Shown: piece by piece, positions 40,510 to 51,535 of the stretch
Layout: every line of letters begins with the position of its first letter
How positions within the stretch are numbered: the first letter of the stretch is position 1
Translations under genes and position numbers: made by a program
DNA from: Euglena gracilis
Taxonomy: Eukaryota > Euglenida > Euglenophyceae > Euglenales
Reading direction: 5' to 3'
Assembly: GCA_039621445.1 (NCBI GenBank)
Contig: CP154954.1
Location: forward strand, 21,402,954-21,466,953
Length of the DNA: 64,000 bases
The notes under the pieces: model-generated
Told to the model about the DNA's origin: nothing
The model's database searches: none
Seen by the model: the letters and a program-made list of their open reading frames with translations, nothing else

Positions 40510-43186
40510 GGGGCAGAAGCCCCCAGAACCCCAGCGACGGGGCCGCCAGCAAGAGGAGAGACAGCAAAACCGCAGAGACAAAAACACCCCACCAGCACAA
40601 GAGAAAATGGCGAAGAGCCACCACAGCACCCAACGAGAAACGGGAGAGACCGACACCAGCCGAGGGAACAGCAAGCCAGGAAGGGGAGAGCCCCAAAAAC
40701 GCCCAAGCCCACGCAGGCCAAAAGAGAGGCCCACCATAGGCGCCCGGTCGGGTCCACCTGGCCTAGACAACGGCAGAAGCGGCAACCTCAACATAGCTCC
40801 CACCTCCAACAGCACCCTCAGCTTCTAGCTTCCCCAACCTCTCCCCACAACCCATACATCAGCTCCGTACCCCAGTGCCACCCCAATCCCGCAGCCCCGC
40901 AGTTCCCCTCACCTCAGCCTCCAACCCACCGACCCGTCTCCCACCGCACCGCACCGCAGCACACACCGACCAGTCACCACGCAGCACCGCCCGAACACGT
41001 GCCCCCATGGCACGTCCCACCCCATGCACGGTACCATGCGACCCAACGCAGCCGTGCGTGCCCGTGTGGCACCGAGCCTGAGCCTGCCTCACCCAGGTCT
41101 GACGGTTCGTACCCAGGCTTCCCAGTGACCCGTCCCTCGCATCCCAGGCGGGTAGGGGGCCCACCACCGGAGGGACCGGCCCTAAAGGCCCAGCCGGCCC
41201 ACGGTGCGACCTGGCGGACCGGACCCAGCCGGCCGCCGCCCGTTTGCCCCGGCTACCCAAGCCTGAGGGGGGCGGGGGGGAAAGCGGAAAAGCCTGCTGC
41301 CAACCTGGGGTGAGTAAGGGGGTTTGGGCGGTACCATCGTTTTGTTCAATCTGCATCGTTTACCGTATTGTTTTATCTGCATCCTGGTGCCCATCGTCAG
41401 ATTTTCTCAATTCAACAGTGCAGCGCAGCTGTGGACAGTGCGGTTCGGCGAGCAGCACAGGAGGCTGTGGTTGACCCTGTGGCGAGGGTTGACCCTGGAC
41501 CGCACCTTTTCCCTGTCCCTCTCTTTCCTTTCCCGGACAACCGAACCCCCTAACCCCGGCCTCAAGGAAGGCCACGGCACCCCGGCCCAGGTGGGAAGGG
41601 GCGCCAGGCAACAGCGGGGGGCAAGAGCAGGCACGCCACCCGCAGAGCATGCACACCCCAGGCGCCACGAGCGAGCACCAGCCAGCCAGGGGCCGGGGCC
41701 CCCCCCCCAGCCGGCAGACCCAGCCAGCCAAAGGCAGGGCCCCCCCCCCCCCAGCCAGCCAACCAGCGGGACCCCCCCCCCCGAGCCAGCCCGGGAGGGG
41801 ACACCCAACCAAAACCCCCCCAGGCAGCCAAAAGGCCCGGGAGAGCCCAGGAGAGCCAGAGCCAAAGACAGGAGACCAGCCACCCCCACCCCCACCGCAG
41901 GACGAGCGGGGAACCCAGAGCCAAGCAGCAAGACGAGCCCCACGACAAAGGCCCCACGAACCACGAGGGGCAAACCAGAAGCGGGGCAGACCAACGAGCC
42001 CAGAGGGGCCAAGCCAGCAAAGGGGCCCGGAGGGGGCAGGCAGGCCAGACACCCCCCGGCCCAAGAGAAGGGCAGCCCAGAGAGCGCGCACGCCCCCCCC
42101 CAGCACAGGGAAGGGCAGCCACGCCGCGCGCACCCCCCCCACACACAAGGCAGCCCAAGACACACAGCGAGCACGCCCCAGCGCACAAGGGGCAGGGCAG
42201 CCCAAAGCCGCGCACAACACGCGAGCCCCCCCCAGCGCACAACGGGAGGGGACCGCACGCGCCCAAGGCAGCCCCCCCCCCCACGGGGGGAACCAGACCC
42301 GGCAGACCCCCCCCCGGGCACGAAGGGGGCACCAAACCCCCCCAGGGCAGCCCAAAAGAAAGAAACCGCCCCCCCCCGGGAACGGCAAAAAAAAAAAAAA
42401 AAAAAGCGCCCCCCCCCCAGGGGGCGGCCAAAAAAAAAAAAAAGCCCCCCCCCCCCCCAGGCGCCGCCAAACAAAAAAAAAAAAAACCGCCCCCCCCCCG
42501 GGGGCGGCCCAAAAAAACAAAAAAAACCCCCCCCCCCCCCGGGCGCGGCCAAAAAAAAAAAAAACCGCCCCCCCCCCCAGGGGGCGGCCAAAAAAAAAAA
42601 ACCGCCCCCCCCCCAGGGGGCGGCCAAAAAAAAAAAAAAAAAACCCCCCCCCCCCAGGGGCGCCAGGCCAGGAGCACGCACACCAGCCAAACCGACCAGC
42701 CAAACCCAGGAGGCAGCCCGCCTCTGCCACACGGAGGCCTGCCCCCAGCTGGATTGTCCGCCGCGGGCAGACGATCGAAGGGCTGAGAGCTCCAACCAGG
42801 CTTCCGTGGAGGCAAGCGGCGCGGCCCAGGCCGAGCGAGGCACGCCCCCCCCCGGCCAAGGGCGAGCCCAAGCACGCCCCCCAGGCCCGCCGGGGAGCGC
42901 ACATGCCTTGCACACCCAACCCGAGCCCACAGAGCCCCGCCCGCAGCCGGTTCCACCGCTGCGGCGGGAAGCCACACAGCGCTCCGCGCCCGCGGCTCTG
43001 TGGAGGGACGGCGGAGCCAAAGCCGACCCCCAGGCCGAAGTTCCCTCAAAACGGCCCCATCATTGCTTCCCTCAGTTATAACGTTCCTTTCCTTTTTTTG
43101 TACATAGTGCACTCGATGCCTGGTGCGCACCGCTCCCGCCCCCCACCGCCGGGGTAAGCCAAAGGCAGGCGAGGCCGGCGCCTCGG
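40510..43186 (+). other. GC-rich 3' untranslated part of copy 1
   Basis: 2.7 kb between the pol stop and the polypurine tract. It is low in T and A-stop combinations, so five of six frames are open for 500-590 codons around 41350-43100. The predicted peptides are P, A, R, G and K repeats, with no domain, so I do not call genes. A pyrimidine-rich stretch at 41310-41410 stands out, followed by C-run blocks and the hairpin array at 42366. The length is unusual for a Ty3 element and may have regulatory or packaging roles. Confidence 0.6.
42366..42665. repeat. Array of eight C(n)-GGGGGCGGCC hairpin units separated by A tracts
   Basis: Each 36-46-bp unit is CCG plus 9-14 C, then AGGGGGCGGCC, then 7-18 A. 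Most units are self-complementary (CCGCCCCC with GGGGGCGG), so the array would form a row of GC hairpins joined by A linkers. Units vary by homopolymer length and a few substitutions (AGGCGCCGCC, GGGCGCGGCC). Confidence 0.85.
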
Positions 43187-43198
43187 TAGGAAGGGGAG
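43187..43198 (+). promoter_or_regulatory. Polypurine tract of copy 1
   Basis: AGGAAGGGGAG directly precedes the 3' LTR start TGTGGGCGG, where plus-strand priming is expected. Confidence 0.85.
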
Positions 43199-43838
43199 TG
43201 TGGGCGGCGGCGGCCTGAGCGCATGCGCACACAAAGTAGCGGAACCCTCCGCTACTACCTGACCACCCCCTTTCTGCATTTGCCTTCCGCAGGCTCCCTT
43301 GTTTCCATGGATTCAATCTGATTTGTGCATTGGAATTCAAGTTTTCAAGTTCAATTGTTCAATTCAATCAAATACAAAGATTTCAAAGAAACCAAAGGAA
43401 ACTGCCAAAGGAGAAATTACCTTCAAGGAGATCAAAGAAAACCTCAAGGAATTGGCCTACCAGGAGCGCCCCAAGGCAATTTCAAAGGTACTTGCTGGAT
43501 TTGGCTGGGCTAAGTGGCTATAAGGGTGGGAAGCACCCCCTGAAAACCCCTAGCACCCAGGCTTTTCCGCCCCCCCCTCTGTCCCCCCTCAATTTCCCCC
43601 CCTGCGAGGGCCCACCTAAGCGGCTCCGCAGACCCCCAGAGGCATCGCAGGAGGCACCCCCCTCCACTCCGCCGCCGGGAATACTAAAAAATGGATCCCA
43701 ACCCATTCCAAGCACCCACGGAGCTTCCCAGGGCCTCCGTGGGGGCTGAGCCCACCCGCGCACCCCCCCTCGCCGGATCCGTGACCCGGGACCCACCCTG
43801 CCGGAACCCCAGCGAGACCGGGGCCCCCCCTGGGAAAC
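43199..43838 (+). repeat. 3' LTR of copy 1
   Basis: Matches 29090-29728 with about three differences: one extra C in a C run near 43571, GGCACC for GGCCCC near 43655, and GGGGCC for GGGACC near 43820. It is followed at once by minus-strand DIRS-like gag sequence. Confidence 0.92.
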
Positions 43839-43849
43839 CCTGGGAAATC

Positions 43850-44640
43850 CCTTTTCCTCCTGGGGCTGGGTCATTGAAAGGGCTACTGTGGGTCCCTTTT
43901 CCGCCTTTTTTTGGCAGAGGGCCACTGTGGGTCCCTCGGGGGATTTCTCCAGCATGAAATTCCTTAGCTTCTTGGTGGCCACTGTGGGTCCACCCTGCTG
44001 GTCTCCAAGGTTTCCATGTGTATTTTTTTTCCATAATCCATCTGTTGGTCTTCTAGGCCTTGATTTCTTCTTGGCCTCCAACCCCACTGGAAATCTGGGG
44101 GGGCTGCTGTGGCCCCCCCCCCATTTTTCCCTTGAGAGGGGCTCTTGTGCAAGATTAATTTGTGGGGTTTGGGCAGACATTTTCTGCCACTTCCTGAGGG
44201 GATTTGCTTGTAAAACTGGCCCCCATGGCCCCTGTAGTGTTGACCTCCTTGGCCTTGATTCCATCTCCCCATCCTTTGGCCAGTTTGTGTACAGGCGACT
44301 GGGCGCCTTTGGGGAGATGCCCCACATGTGTGGGCTGTGGTTGTTCAATTGTGGAGCATTTTGGGCCCCCATGGCCCTTCCTTTGCCCACCAAGGGCTGG
44401 GGCTGACTGCTTTTTTCTGGGCCTTCTGGCCACAGTGGGGGTTTGGCTGGGAAATTTCTGGGGTGGGGGTCTGGGGGGGGGGAAGGGCCACGGTTTGCCA
44501 AGTGTTGACCGCATCTCCAAGTTCTCCAGCTTTTGCGGCCACTGCTCCAGGACGTCCGTGGCCATGCAATTCCAATTTCTCCTCCACTGCATTGCTCATT
44601 GAAGTCAAATTGAAAATTGATAAGTGAATTCTCAATTGAT
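43850..44640 (-). pseudogene. DIRS-like gag remnant (minus strand)
   Basis: The N-terminal part (from about 44603 downwards) reads MSNAVEEKLE and, in a neighbouring frame, EMRSTLGKPWPFPPP, which matches EMRSTRGKPWPFFPP at 50948 onwards. It continues with PTVARRPRKKQSAPALGGQ, SPVHKLAKGWGD and PRFPVGLEAKK, then repeats of GPTVALS/GPTVATK spaced by ~17 residues. Several frame changes make it a remnant. The 3' LTR of the Ty3 element cuts it at 43838. Confidence 0.7.
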
Positions 44641-44749
44641 ATCCATCTGGGTCGTGCTCCTCTTGGTATTGAATTGATATTGACTTCTTTTCTCGGTTCT
44701 TCTTCGTTCTCGAACTGCCTTCCTTTCTTCTGGGTGTAGCAGGGCAAGT

Positions 44750-45250
44750 TAGGAATCAGCCAACACCGGCCAAAAAAGCCACTAAGCGGGCTTCCTAACC
44801 CACCGCAGCGAACAATCGCACAACAAACCGCCGGCGAGCAAGTCGGACTCCCACGACAGAGGCAGGGGGAGGAAGGGACCAAGAGGGCGATGCACAAGAA
44901 GATGGTGAGGACCTGCTTTCCTTGCCGGCTGTTCTGTTCTGGTGTGTTTGTGCGTGTGCGGGCGTGCTTCTTACTGCGCCTTTGTTGCCGGAGTTGGCGA
45001 TGATGAGGCTCCTCCGACACCTTGGCGAAGCTGAACCGTCGTGGCCCCGCCCCCCCCCTCTCCCATTGCTGCTTGGTCGGAGGTCCCCTTTCTGGTTGGG
45101 ATGTCTTTCTTTTTCTGCTGATTTTTTGGGTGGGAGGGTTGGGCTCACCATCTTCTTGTGCTTCGCCCTCTTGGTCCCTTCCTCCCCCTTCCTCTGCCGT
45201 GGGAGTCCGAGACCATTCGGGCTCCGCACTGCGAGATGGTGAGGTACTGT
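44750..45250. repeat. DIRS-like terminal / internal repeat region
   Basis: Contains CACTAAGCGGGCTTCCTAACC-CCGCAGCG, matched at 50440 and in inverse at 50740; GATGGTGAGGACCTGCTTTC through GTGTGTTTGTGCGTGTGCGGG, matched at 26200; and TTCGGGCTCCGCACTGCGAGATGG, matched at 26185. Such shared inverted and direct pieces are expected of DIRS inverted terminal repeats and their internal complementary region, but the exact ends cannot be set. Confidence 0.6.
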
Positions 45251-45299
45251 GCACCCCCCTTTGGGCCATAATTGTTTGAATTTTTGATACGACCCCGAG

Positions 45300-46796
45300 T
45301 CGCAAATAATGAGCTTGGAAGGCCCCAAAATTTTTCCACTGACCCAACTGCTGGACTTCTTCCACTTGCAAACCAGCATTTTTCCACCATAAAACCCCAG
45401 CCTCTCTGGTGCTGTGGGGTTTCCAGTGGGTGGTGTCCACCCCCCCCCTCTTGCAGAATTTCTTTGGTGAGGGAATTCACCCTTTCTGATGTCAAGGTCT
45501 TTTACCATCCAAAGACCATAACAAATTATTTTTGTGTCCAACCATGTGGGCTGTCCTTTCCACATGCTCTTGCAATAAATGCCAGGGGCTTATGAGGGGG
45601 GTGTGTGGCAAATTCAAAACTTCCTCCCATCTTGGGAATTGCCACCCTTTCCTTTGCAATAAAATGAAAAATGTTTCTCCCACGAAACTTGTTTTTCGCT
45701 GTGTCCTGGCTAGATCAACCCCCCTGTGGAGGGCCAAAAGCCTCCAACAGATGATGAGTCTGTTTCTGAGCTCTTTCACAGAAAGGTCTGAGAGAGGTGT
45801 TGAATTCCTCAAGATGTTTTCTAGGAAATCAGTGGGGTCCCAAAAATGGGCATACTTGCAGACACTGGAATTCCATTTCCTTTTCAATGGAGCCAGAAGG
45901 GGTGAAAATCTCAATGACCCAAACCCTGGGAGTAACAAGGCTGCTGCATATGCATTTCGTGCAGCATTGATGCTGTGAACAGCAAGATGAAGGATGGCTT
46001 CAGCCATCTTGTGGATTGTGCAATCCTGCAGGGGCACCCCTTTGTGCAACAACTGGCCCACCAATGCCCTGAAGGCTGAGTCATATCTTTTGACATTTCC
46101 CAGATTTTTTATGTAAGTGTCGATACTGGACATCGAAACTTCCTGGGATTGTAATATTTGCCTGACACAATCAAGCAGGCCAAATTCCACCTTGGGGGGG
46201 GGCATCTTCTCCCCCCAGCAGTTGGTGAATAGACCCCATTGGGGGGGTACAGGCAAAACTTCGCTGCCTGGCTGCCTGATTGACATTAATTGGCGCCACC
46301 ATGATGTCGAAGCCCAGTGGGGTACGATGAACAGACATGTTAGGTCTGGGTTTAACACTAATCTCTGAACCCATTGGGGAATGATGCTGCAGGGAGGGTT
46401 GGCATAAACTGAGGGGAGGCCCCTCAAGTCTGCCCTCAAGGCATCCACCAGCAAGGCTCCTTGGTGGGGGTATCGACAAACGAACTTGGGGAATTTTTTG
46501 TTGCTGGGGGTGCAAAACATGTCCACTTCTGGGGTTATGTCCATTCTGAAGAACTGAAGAATTTGGTGAAAGATGTTCAGGTTTAGGGTATAATCCCCTG
46601 GGTCCTTTTGCTCCCTGGTCAGGGAGTCTGCCAATTGTTCTTTTGTGGGAACCCAAACCACTTGCAAATTGGTTTGTTTTTCCTGACAATGATACAACAG
46701 AGGTTTTAGGATGGAATTTAGGTGTGGCTTTTTGCCACCCCCCTTGATGGCGCGAAGCGCCGGGGACGGTGAAAGTTTTCCCTGAAAAATTACCAA
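45300..46796 (-). pseudogene. DIRS-like element B: RNase H end, DIRS central domain, tyrosine recombinase
   Basis: Reads from 46796 downwards. It starts inside RNase H (VVWVPTKEQLADSLTRE), then has the domain typical of DIRS elements with DMFCTPSNKKFPKFVCRYP and VDALRADLRG. Then comes a tyrosine recombinase: LLALHRGVDLARTQRK, with its Arg at about 45723-45725, and, after a frame change near 45490, HSTREAG (the H-x-x-R box, 45416) and AFQAHYLRL with the nucleophile Tyr at 45306-45308. So Arg, His, Arg and Tyr are all present, although the frame is split. RT and the N-terminal half are missing. The recombinase would integrate circular cDNA without a DDE integrase. Confidence 0.85.
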
Positions 46797-46865
46797 AAAA
46801 CCCCAATTTCACCCACAAAAATGATGAAAGCTCAAAAATTTCCAGATTTTTGAAGGTCAAAGAAC

Positions 46866-47780
46866 ATGGTAAGTGTCAATTTACACCAATTTATACATGG
46901 CGCGAAGCGCCGAAGGAAAAAAATTAGCACTCATGGGAACCTAAAAAAATGTTGTTTTTTCGGGCCCGGGTTGGTCAAGAAAAAATCCAAAAATAAGACC
47001 CCCCCAAAAATAAGACCCCCCCTGGAGGCTTCCAGCAACGGACCCAAAAATAAGACCCGGGTCTTTTTTTGGGGGGGGTTTATGTCTTCCAACAACAAGA
47101 TACTCCAGAGAGGCGAGCAGAGATGGAGAGAGTGCATGCACATCCCTCCAGAAAAAAATTCTTTTTCCAAAAATTTTCTTTTCCCAAGCCCTAGGGGACC
47201 TAGGGGTGCAATGTCCAACGCCCCCAGCCCAGCCCCCCCCCCAAATTATCTTATCCAGAAAATAAATTCAATGAAGGAAGTGAAGGGAGACACCCCCCTC
47301 CATCAAAGGATGCAAAAAAGCCTAAAATGTCCAACACCCCCAGCCCAGCCCCCGCAAAATCATCAGATCCAGGAAATAAATTCCATGGAGGAAATATGGG
47401 GAGACACCGCCCTTCATCAAAGGTTGCAAAAAAGCTTGACATGGTGGCAAAAAATGCCCCCCCCCAACAACATGTCAACTCATCAGGGATGGCATTCAAC
47501 CCGCCTGGGTAAGCCAACAAAATTGTCCACCCACCCAAAGCCCATAGCGAATATGAACCTACCCCAAGCAGAAAAAATACTGCAGGATTACAAAAAATCT
47601 GGATCCGTAAAGAGGGTGAAGGATTCAACCACCCAGCACCCGATCCCCTGGTTTTTGATTTCAAAACCAGAGGGGGGGGCAGACAAAATGGAGATTAATA
47701 AGCGATTGCAGGGAATTAAATCAAAGGTTCCAAGTGAAAGGTTTCAAGCTGGATCACATCCAGCACATTTTTTCCAGTGT
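46866..47780 (+). pseudogene. DIRS-like element C: N-terminal ORF with tandem repeat and RT start
   Basis: The frame contains two diverged ~115-bp direct repeats (47208-47321 and 47325-47440) encoding SNAPSPAPPP-type sequence, then LPQAEKILQDYKKSGSVKRV and HPIPWFLISKPEGG, which correspond to the RT N-terminal part of element A (TAQKILREYECAGATRQI...FVPYFIISKEEGG). The frame then shifts into the RT core. Its first 200 bp contain the inverted (GGGTCTTATTTTTG) tract also seen at 28818. Confidence 0.65.
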
Positions 47781-49062
47781 TGGAAAAAGGCCACTGGGCA
47801 GCAAAAATAGACCGAAACGATGTTTACTTCCACATCCCAGTGAGCCAGGACGTAAGGCCATTTCTGAGACCTCAGGTGGGGAGACAGACCTGGGAATTTC
47901 AGTCAGGCTGTTTTGGCCTGAGTTTAGTCCCCCAAATTTTCATTTCAGTAATGAAAACATTCGAAAAACTGTGGAGGAAAAGGGGCCTCCAGGTCTTTAT
48001 TTACGTGGACGACATTTTACTGGTGGCCCAAACAAAAAAAAATCTTACAAAATCACCTGAACACAGCGGTCAGGGTTTTATCAAATCAGGATTCAAAATC
48101 GATGTAAAAAAGTCCACCCTGCAGCTCACCCAAATCGTATATCATCTTGGGTTTCAACTAAACCTCCAAAAGGGAAAATTACAGGTGCCCCCCATTAAAC
48201 TAAAAAGTAAAAAAGGAGCTGAGAAAAATGGTGAAAAAAGATTGCTTGTCAAAAAGGCTGCCATTTTGGGCGAAGTCAGATAAAATCTAATGGCCCTGCC
48301 CTTTCTAAGGGCCTTTACAGATGCCCTAGCAAATTTTCTGGTGGAAAATTCCACAGCCCCTTGGGACTCAAAACACACCATTTCCCGAAGAATAAGGGAC
48401 AAATTAAGAGAAATAAAAATACTACTGGACTCCTGGGGGGGCAGACCCTTCCCCCAAATTGCAACCAGAAAGTTGCACTCAGACAGCAGTACCCATGCCT
48501 CGGGGGGCTGGACATTCGAACAGACAAAATTGTGCAAGAATTTTAGAGGGAAAGCTCCATTTTGCACATAAATGTCAAAGAATTAAGTGCAGCAATAAAC
48601 ACAGTTCAAAGCCTCAGCCAGCCAGGTGAAACTGTGTCCCTGTCAGTGGACAATCAAGTAAGTTACTATTACTTATCAAAGGGGGGGGGCATAAAAGACC
48701 CCTTCAATTCCATGCTAAGACCATTTTTCAAATGGTGCATGGAACACAACATAAACCTGCAAGTAAGGTGGGTCCCTTCAAAGGAATGCCTGGCAGACCC
48801 CATTAGCAGGTGGGAAATGGACAGGGGGCATTTTTCCCTGGACCCCCAACTTTTTCAATGGCTGAGGCAGCAGTTCAAAAATTACATAACCCTGAATACA
48901 GACCTTTTTGCCTCACCAGGCAACAAAAAACTGCCACAATTTGTGGCCAGGTGGCCCCACTGGGAAGCCACAGCAGTGGATGCATTGCAATGTCCACTGG
49001 ACAACATGGGGGGACTTTATGCAACCCCCTGGTCTGTATTTCAAAAATTTCTCCCCAGATAA
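47777..49062 (+). pseudogene. DIRS-like element C: RT core and RNase H
   Basis: RT motifs are AAKIDRNDVYFHIPV (usual KDAYFH changed to NDVYFH), SGCFGLSLVPQIF, and the catalytic YVDDILLVA. After a frame change near 48290 the RNase H domain has LHSDSSTHASGGW, HINVKELSAAINTV, VDNQVSYYYLSKGG and RWVPSKECLADPISR. The DIRS central domain follows with DLFASPGNKKLPQFVARWP and VDALQCP. Frameshifts and stops show decay, though both RT aspartates remain. Confidence 0.85.
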
Positions 49063-49412
49063 AGAATGTTTCCACAAGCCAAAGTTTTGATTGTCACCCC
49101 CTACTGGGATTCAGCCACATGATTGCCCCAGTTAATAAAAATGAAAGTACCAGGGACACCCTGCCTGAAAATCACCCCTTGCAAGGGCATGTTCACCAAT
49201 TGCAGGGGGAAAAAATGCCACCCCCCAGGTGGCCCCTGCTTTGCATGATTTGCTCAGGCAAATTCTGGAGGGGAAACTATAACAAAATAAAACCATTACC
49301 TATTTCCTGGGAAGAAAGCCCAGTTTAAAGCGTTATCAAAGCGCTTTTACGCTTTTAAGGGTAAATTTGGACAAAATGGGGGTGCCCCCCCCCCCAAGCC
49401 ACCACTGACCAA

Positions 49413-50112
49413 GTGGTTGACGCTTTAATTCAACTATTTCAATTTTCAAAAGCCAAAGCACGCAATGCATACAGTGCTATGCTATTGATCCCTGGCTTTG
49501 GAGGCCTGAGGTTCCATGCCATGTTGGCACCTTATAAAAGGCTTTGTAACCAAAATTTGGAGAAATGTGATGCATTCTGGGATCCCCTCCTAATCCTCCA
49601 GGGGCTGGCTCATTCCCCCCTGTCCTCTGATGTATATACATTGTGTACACAACTCATTTTCTGTTCACTAATCCTCTGTTTATGCAGAAGTTCATATTTG
49701 GAACAGGTCCAAAGAACCACCAGTGTGTTGGGGGGGGGCACCCTACATCAAACTTAAACGTAAATATCAAAGAATTAACAAGTGGGAGAGAGCTGTCTCC
49801 ATTTCCCACTGCCCCCAAATCAGTCCCTTTCATTTAATGATGTCTTATGTGGCAGCAACACGTTTTTTTATGAAACCTGTGGGCCCCCTTTGAATTACAT
49901 TAAAACCCCCCTACAAAGCCATTAAGGCAGATACCATTGCTTCTACCAACAAAGAATTTTTGACCAAACAGGGGGCACCCACCCAGGTTTGGGGACCCCT
50001 CTCCACCAGAGGGGCAGGGGTTGGTTTTCTAAAACAATTGGGCCTTTCTGCCCAAGAAGTTTGTGAAATTGGTCAATGGAAGGGGGTGAAGGCTTTCACA
50101 GCCCACTGTCAA
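49413..50112 (+). pseudogene. DIRS-like element C: tyrosine recombinase with lost catalytic residues
   Basis: Aligns with element B: ARNAYSAMLLIPGFGGLRFHAML matches ARNAYAAALLLPGFGSLRFSPLL, and LCRSSYLEQVQRTTS matches LHRGVDLARTQRKTS, keeping the first Arg. The later block reads LSTRGAG where B has HSTREAG (His to Leu, codon 49999-50001), and AFTAHCQGLG where B has AFQAHYLRLG (Tyr to Cys, codon 50107-50109). Both changes would inactivate the enzyme. The frame is also broken between these blocks. Confidence 0.8.
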
Positions 50113-50169
50113 GGACTTGGTGCCCAAGGTGCTTTGGAAGGTTCCCTGGCCCCCCTTTTTTCAGTGCAC

Positions 50170-50800
50170 AGTCGGCCTCACAATGGCAAAGTGCGGAGCC
50201 CGAGGTGTCTCGTACTCCCTCTAGGCAAACGGACAAGGGAGGAAGGGACACCGAGGGCGAAGCACAAAGACATTGTGAGCCCGACCCCCCCAATACATGT
50301 AAGAACATTTGTATTCAAACGCCCTCGGTCAGAAGATGGGTGCCAGGGGGGGGGGGAGGTGGGGGGGGACCCCCCAGGGAAAAAGACAGCGCCATGGTCG
50401 CCACGTCGGAGACAATTCAGCCAACTCCGGCGAGGCGGCACTAAGCGGGACCTCCTAATCCAGCGCAGCGGACAATCACACAGCAAACCGCTGGCGAGCA
50501 AGGCATGGCCTCACAATGTCTTTGTGCTTCGCCGTCGGTGTCCCTTCTTCCCTGGTCGGCTTGCTTCGAGGGAGTACGACTCCGGGGGGGGTAGAGTGCT
50601 CACTGGTTTTCCAGACCTCCGCTCACCCCCTGGGGGTCGCTGAGCAATGGCATGGTCATAATCCACACCTCGGGCTCCGCACTTTGCCATTGTGAGGCCA
50701 TGCCTTGCTCGCCGCGGTTTGCTGTGATTGCTCTGGTGCGCTGGGTTAGGAGTCCGTGCTTAGTGCCTTTTTAGCCCGAGTTGGCTGATTCTTAACTTTC
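50170..50800. repeat. DIRS-like terminal repeat with inverted pair
   Basis: Sequence at about 50410-50515 (AACTCCGGC, CACTAAGCGGG, GCAAACCGCTGGCGAGCAAGG) recurs in inverse at about 50690-50785 (CCTTGCTCGCCGCGGTTTGC, GTGCTTAGTGCC, GAGTTGGCTGATTC). The 26157 and 44750 regions are related. This inverted pair probably marks the join of one element's end and the next one's start. Confidence 0.65.
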
Positions 50801-50947
50801 CCTTCGACACACAGAAGAAAGGAAATGAGTTCACGAACGAATAAGAACCAAGAAAAGAGAAGTCAATATCAACTCAATATCCAGAAGGGCACGAACCAGA
50901 TGAATATCAATTGAAAGGTTAATTATCAAAATTCAATTTGGACTTCA

Positions 50948-51535
50948 ATGAGCAGCGGTATGGCCGCGGACGTCTTTGAGCGGTGGCGGCAGCAGCTGGA
51001 GAACTCGGAAATGCGGTCGACACGTGGAAAACCGTGGCCGTTCTTCCCCCCAACACCCCCACCCCAGAAATTTCCCAGCCCAACCCCCCCCCCCAAAAGA
51101 CGGCTACGGTCCTTGGACCACTGTGGCCAGAAGGCCCAGAAAAAAGAAGTCAGCCCCAGCTCTTGGTGGGCAAAAGTTGGGCCATTTAGGCGCAAAATGC
51201 CTCCCAAAGAGGCATTCAAGGCCCACACATCAGGGGCATCTCCCCCAAAGCGACTGGGCGTACAGGCGACTGGGCGCCTTTGGGGGCATCTCCCCCAAAG
51301 GCGCCCAGTCGCCTGTACACAATTTGGCCAGAAGGTGGGGAGATGAAATCAAGGCCAAGGAGGACACCACTACAGGGGCCATGGGGGCCAGTTTTACAAG
51401 CAAATTCCCTCTGGAAGGGGCAAAAAATGTCTTTCAACGACCCCAATTCATCTTGCACAAGAGCCCCTCTCAAGGGAAAGGGGTGGCCACAGCAGCCCCC
51501 AGATTTCCAGTGGGGTTGGAGGCCAAGAAGAACTC
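50948..51535 (+). pseudogene. DIRS-like gag, 5' part, ending at an inversion junction
   Basis: The ATG at 50948 reads MSSGMAADVFERWRQQLENSEM, and the following EMRSTRGKPWPFFPP, GYGPWTTVARRPRKKK and PRFPVGLEAKK blocks match the minus-strand gag at 43850-44640 through two frame changes. At about 51535 the homology reverses: 51540-51770 is gag sequence (VALSMTQPQDEKG) on the opposite strand. Confidence 0.65.

Larger units (their letters stand above)
29090..43838 (+). mobile_element. Full-length Ty3/gypsy-type element with an embedded DNA methyltransferase (copy 1)
   Basis: An element of ~14.7 kb bounded by direct repeats 29090-29728 and 43199-43838. Order: 5' LTR, PBS, gag, pol (P/Q/H-rich arm, C5-methyltransferase, protease, RT, RNase H, integrase, chromodomain), a 2.7-kb GC-rich untranslated part, polypurine tract, 3' LTR. 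RT before integrase makes it Ty3/gypsy type, and the chromodomain places it with chromoviruses. The two LTRs differ by about three positions as read by eye, so insertion is recent. Pol needs three frame changes. It is inserted in DIRS-like debris on both sides. I found no clear target duplication. Confidence 0.9.

Noticed and set aside
41360-43340. Very long open frames on both strands (500-590 codons) after pol
   Set aside because: The sequence is T-poor and made of C/G and A tracts, so stops are rare in most frames. The peptides are P/A/G/R/K or G/F/L repeats with no domain, and the same region is open in five frames.
45300-50112. Phage or bacterial tyrosine integrases
   Set aside because: The recombinase follows RT and RNase H in the same orientation with the central domain typical of DIRS-type retrotransposons.
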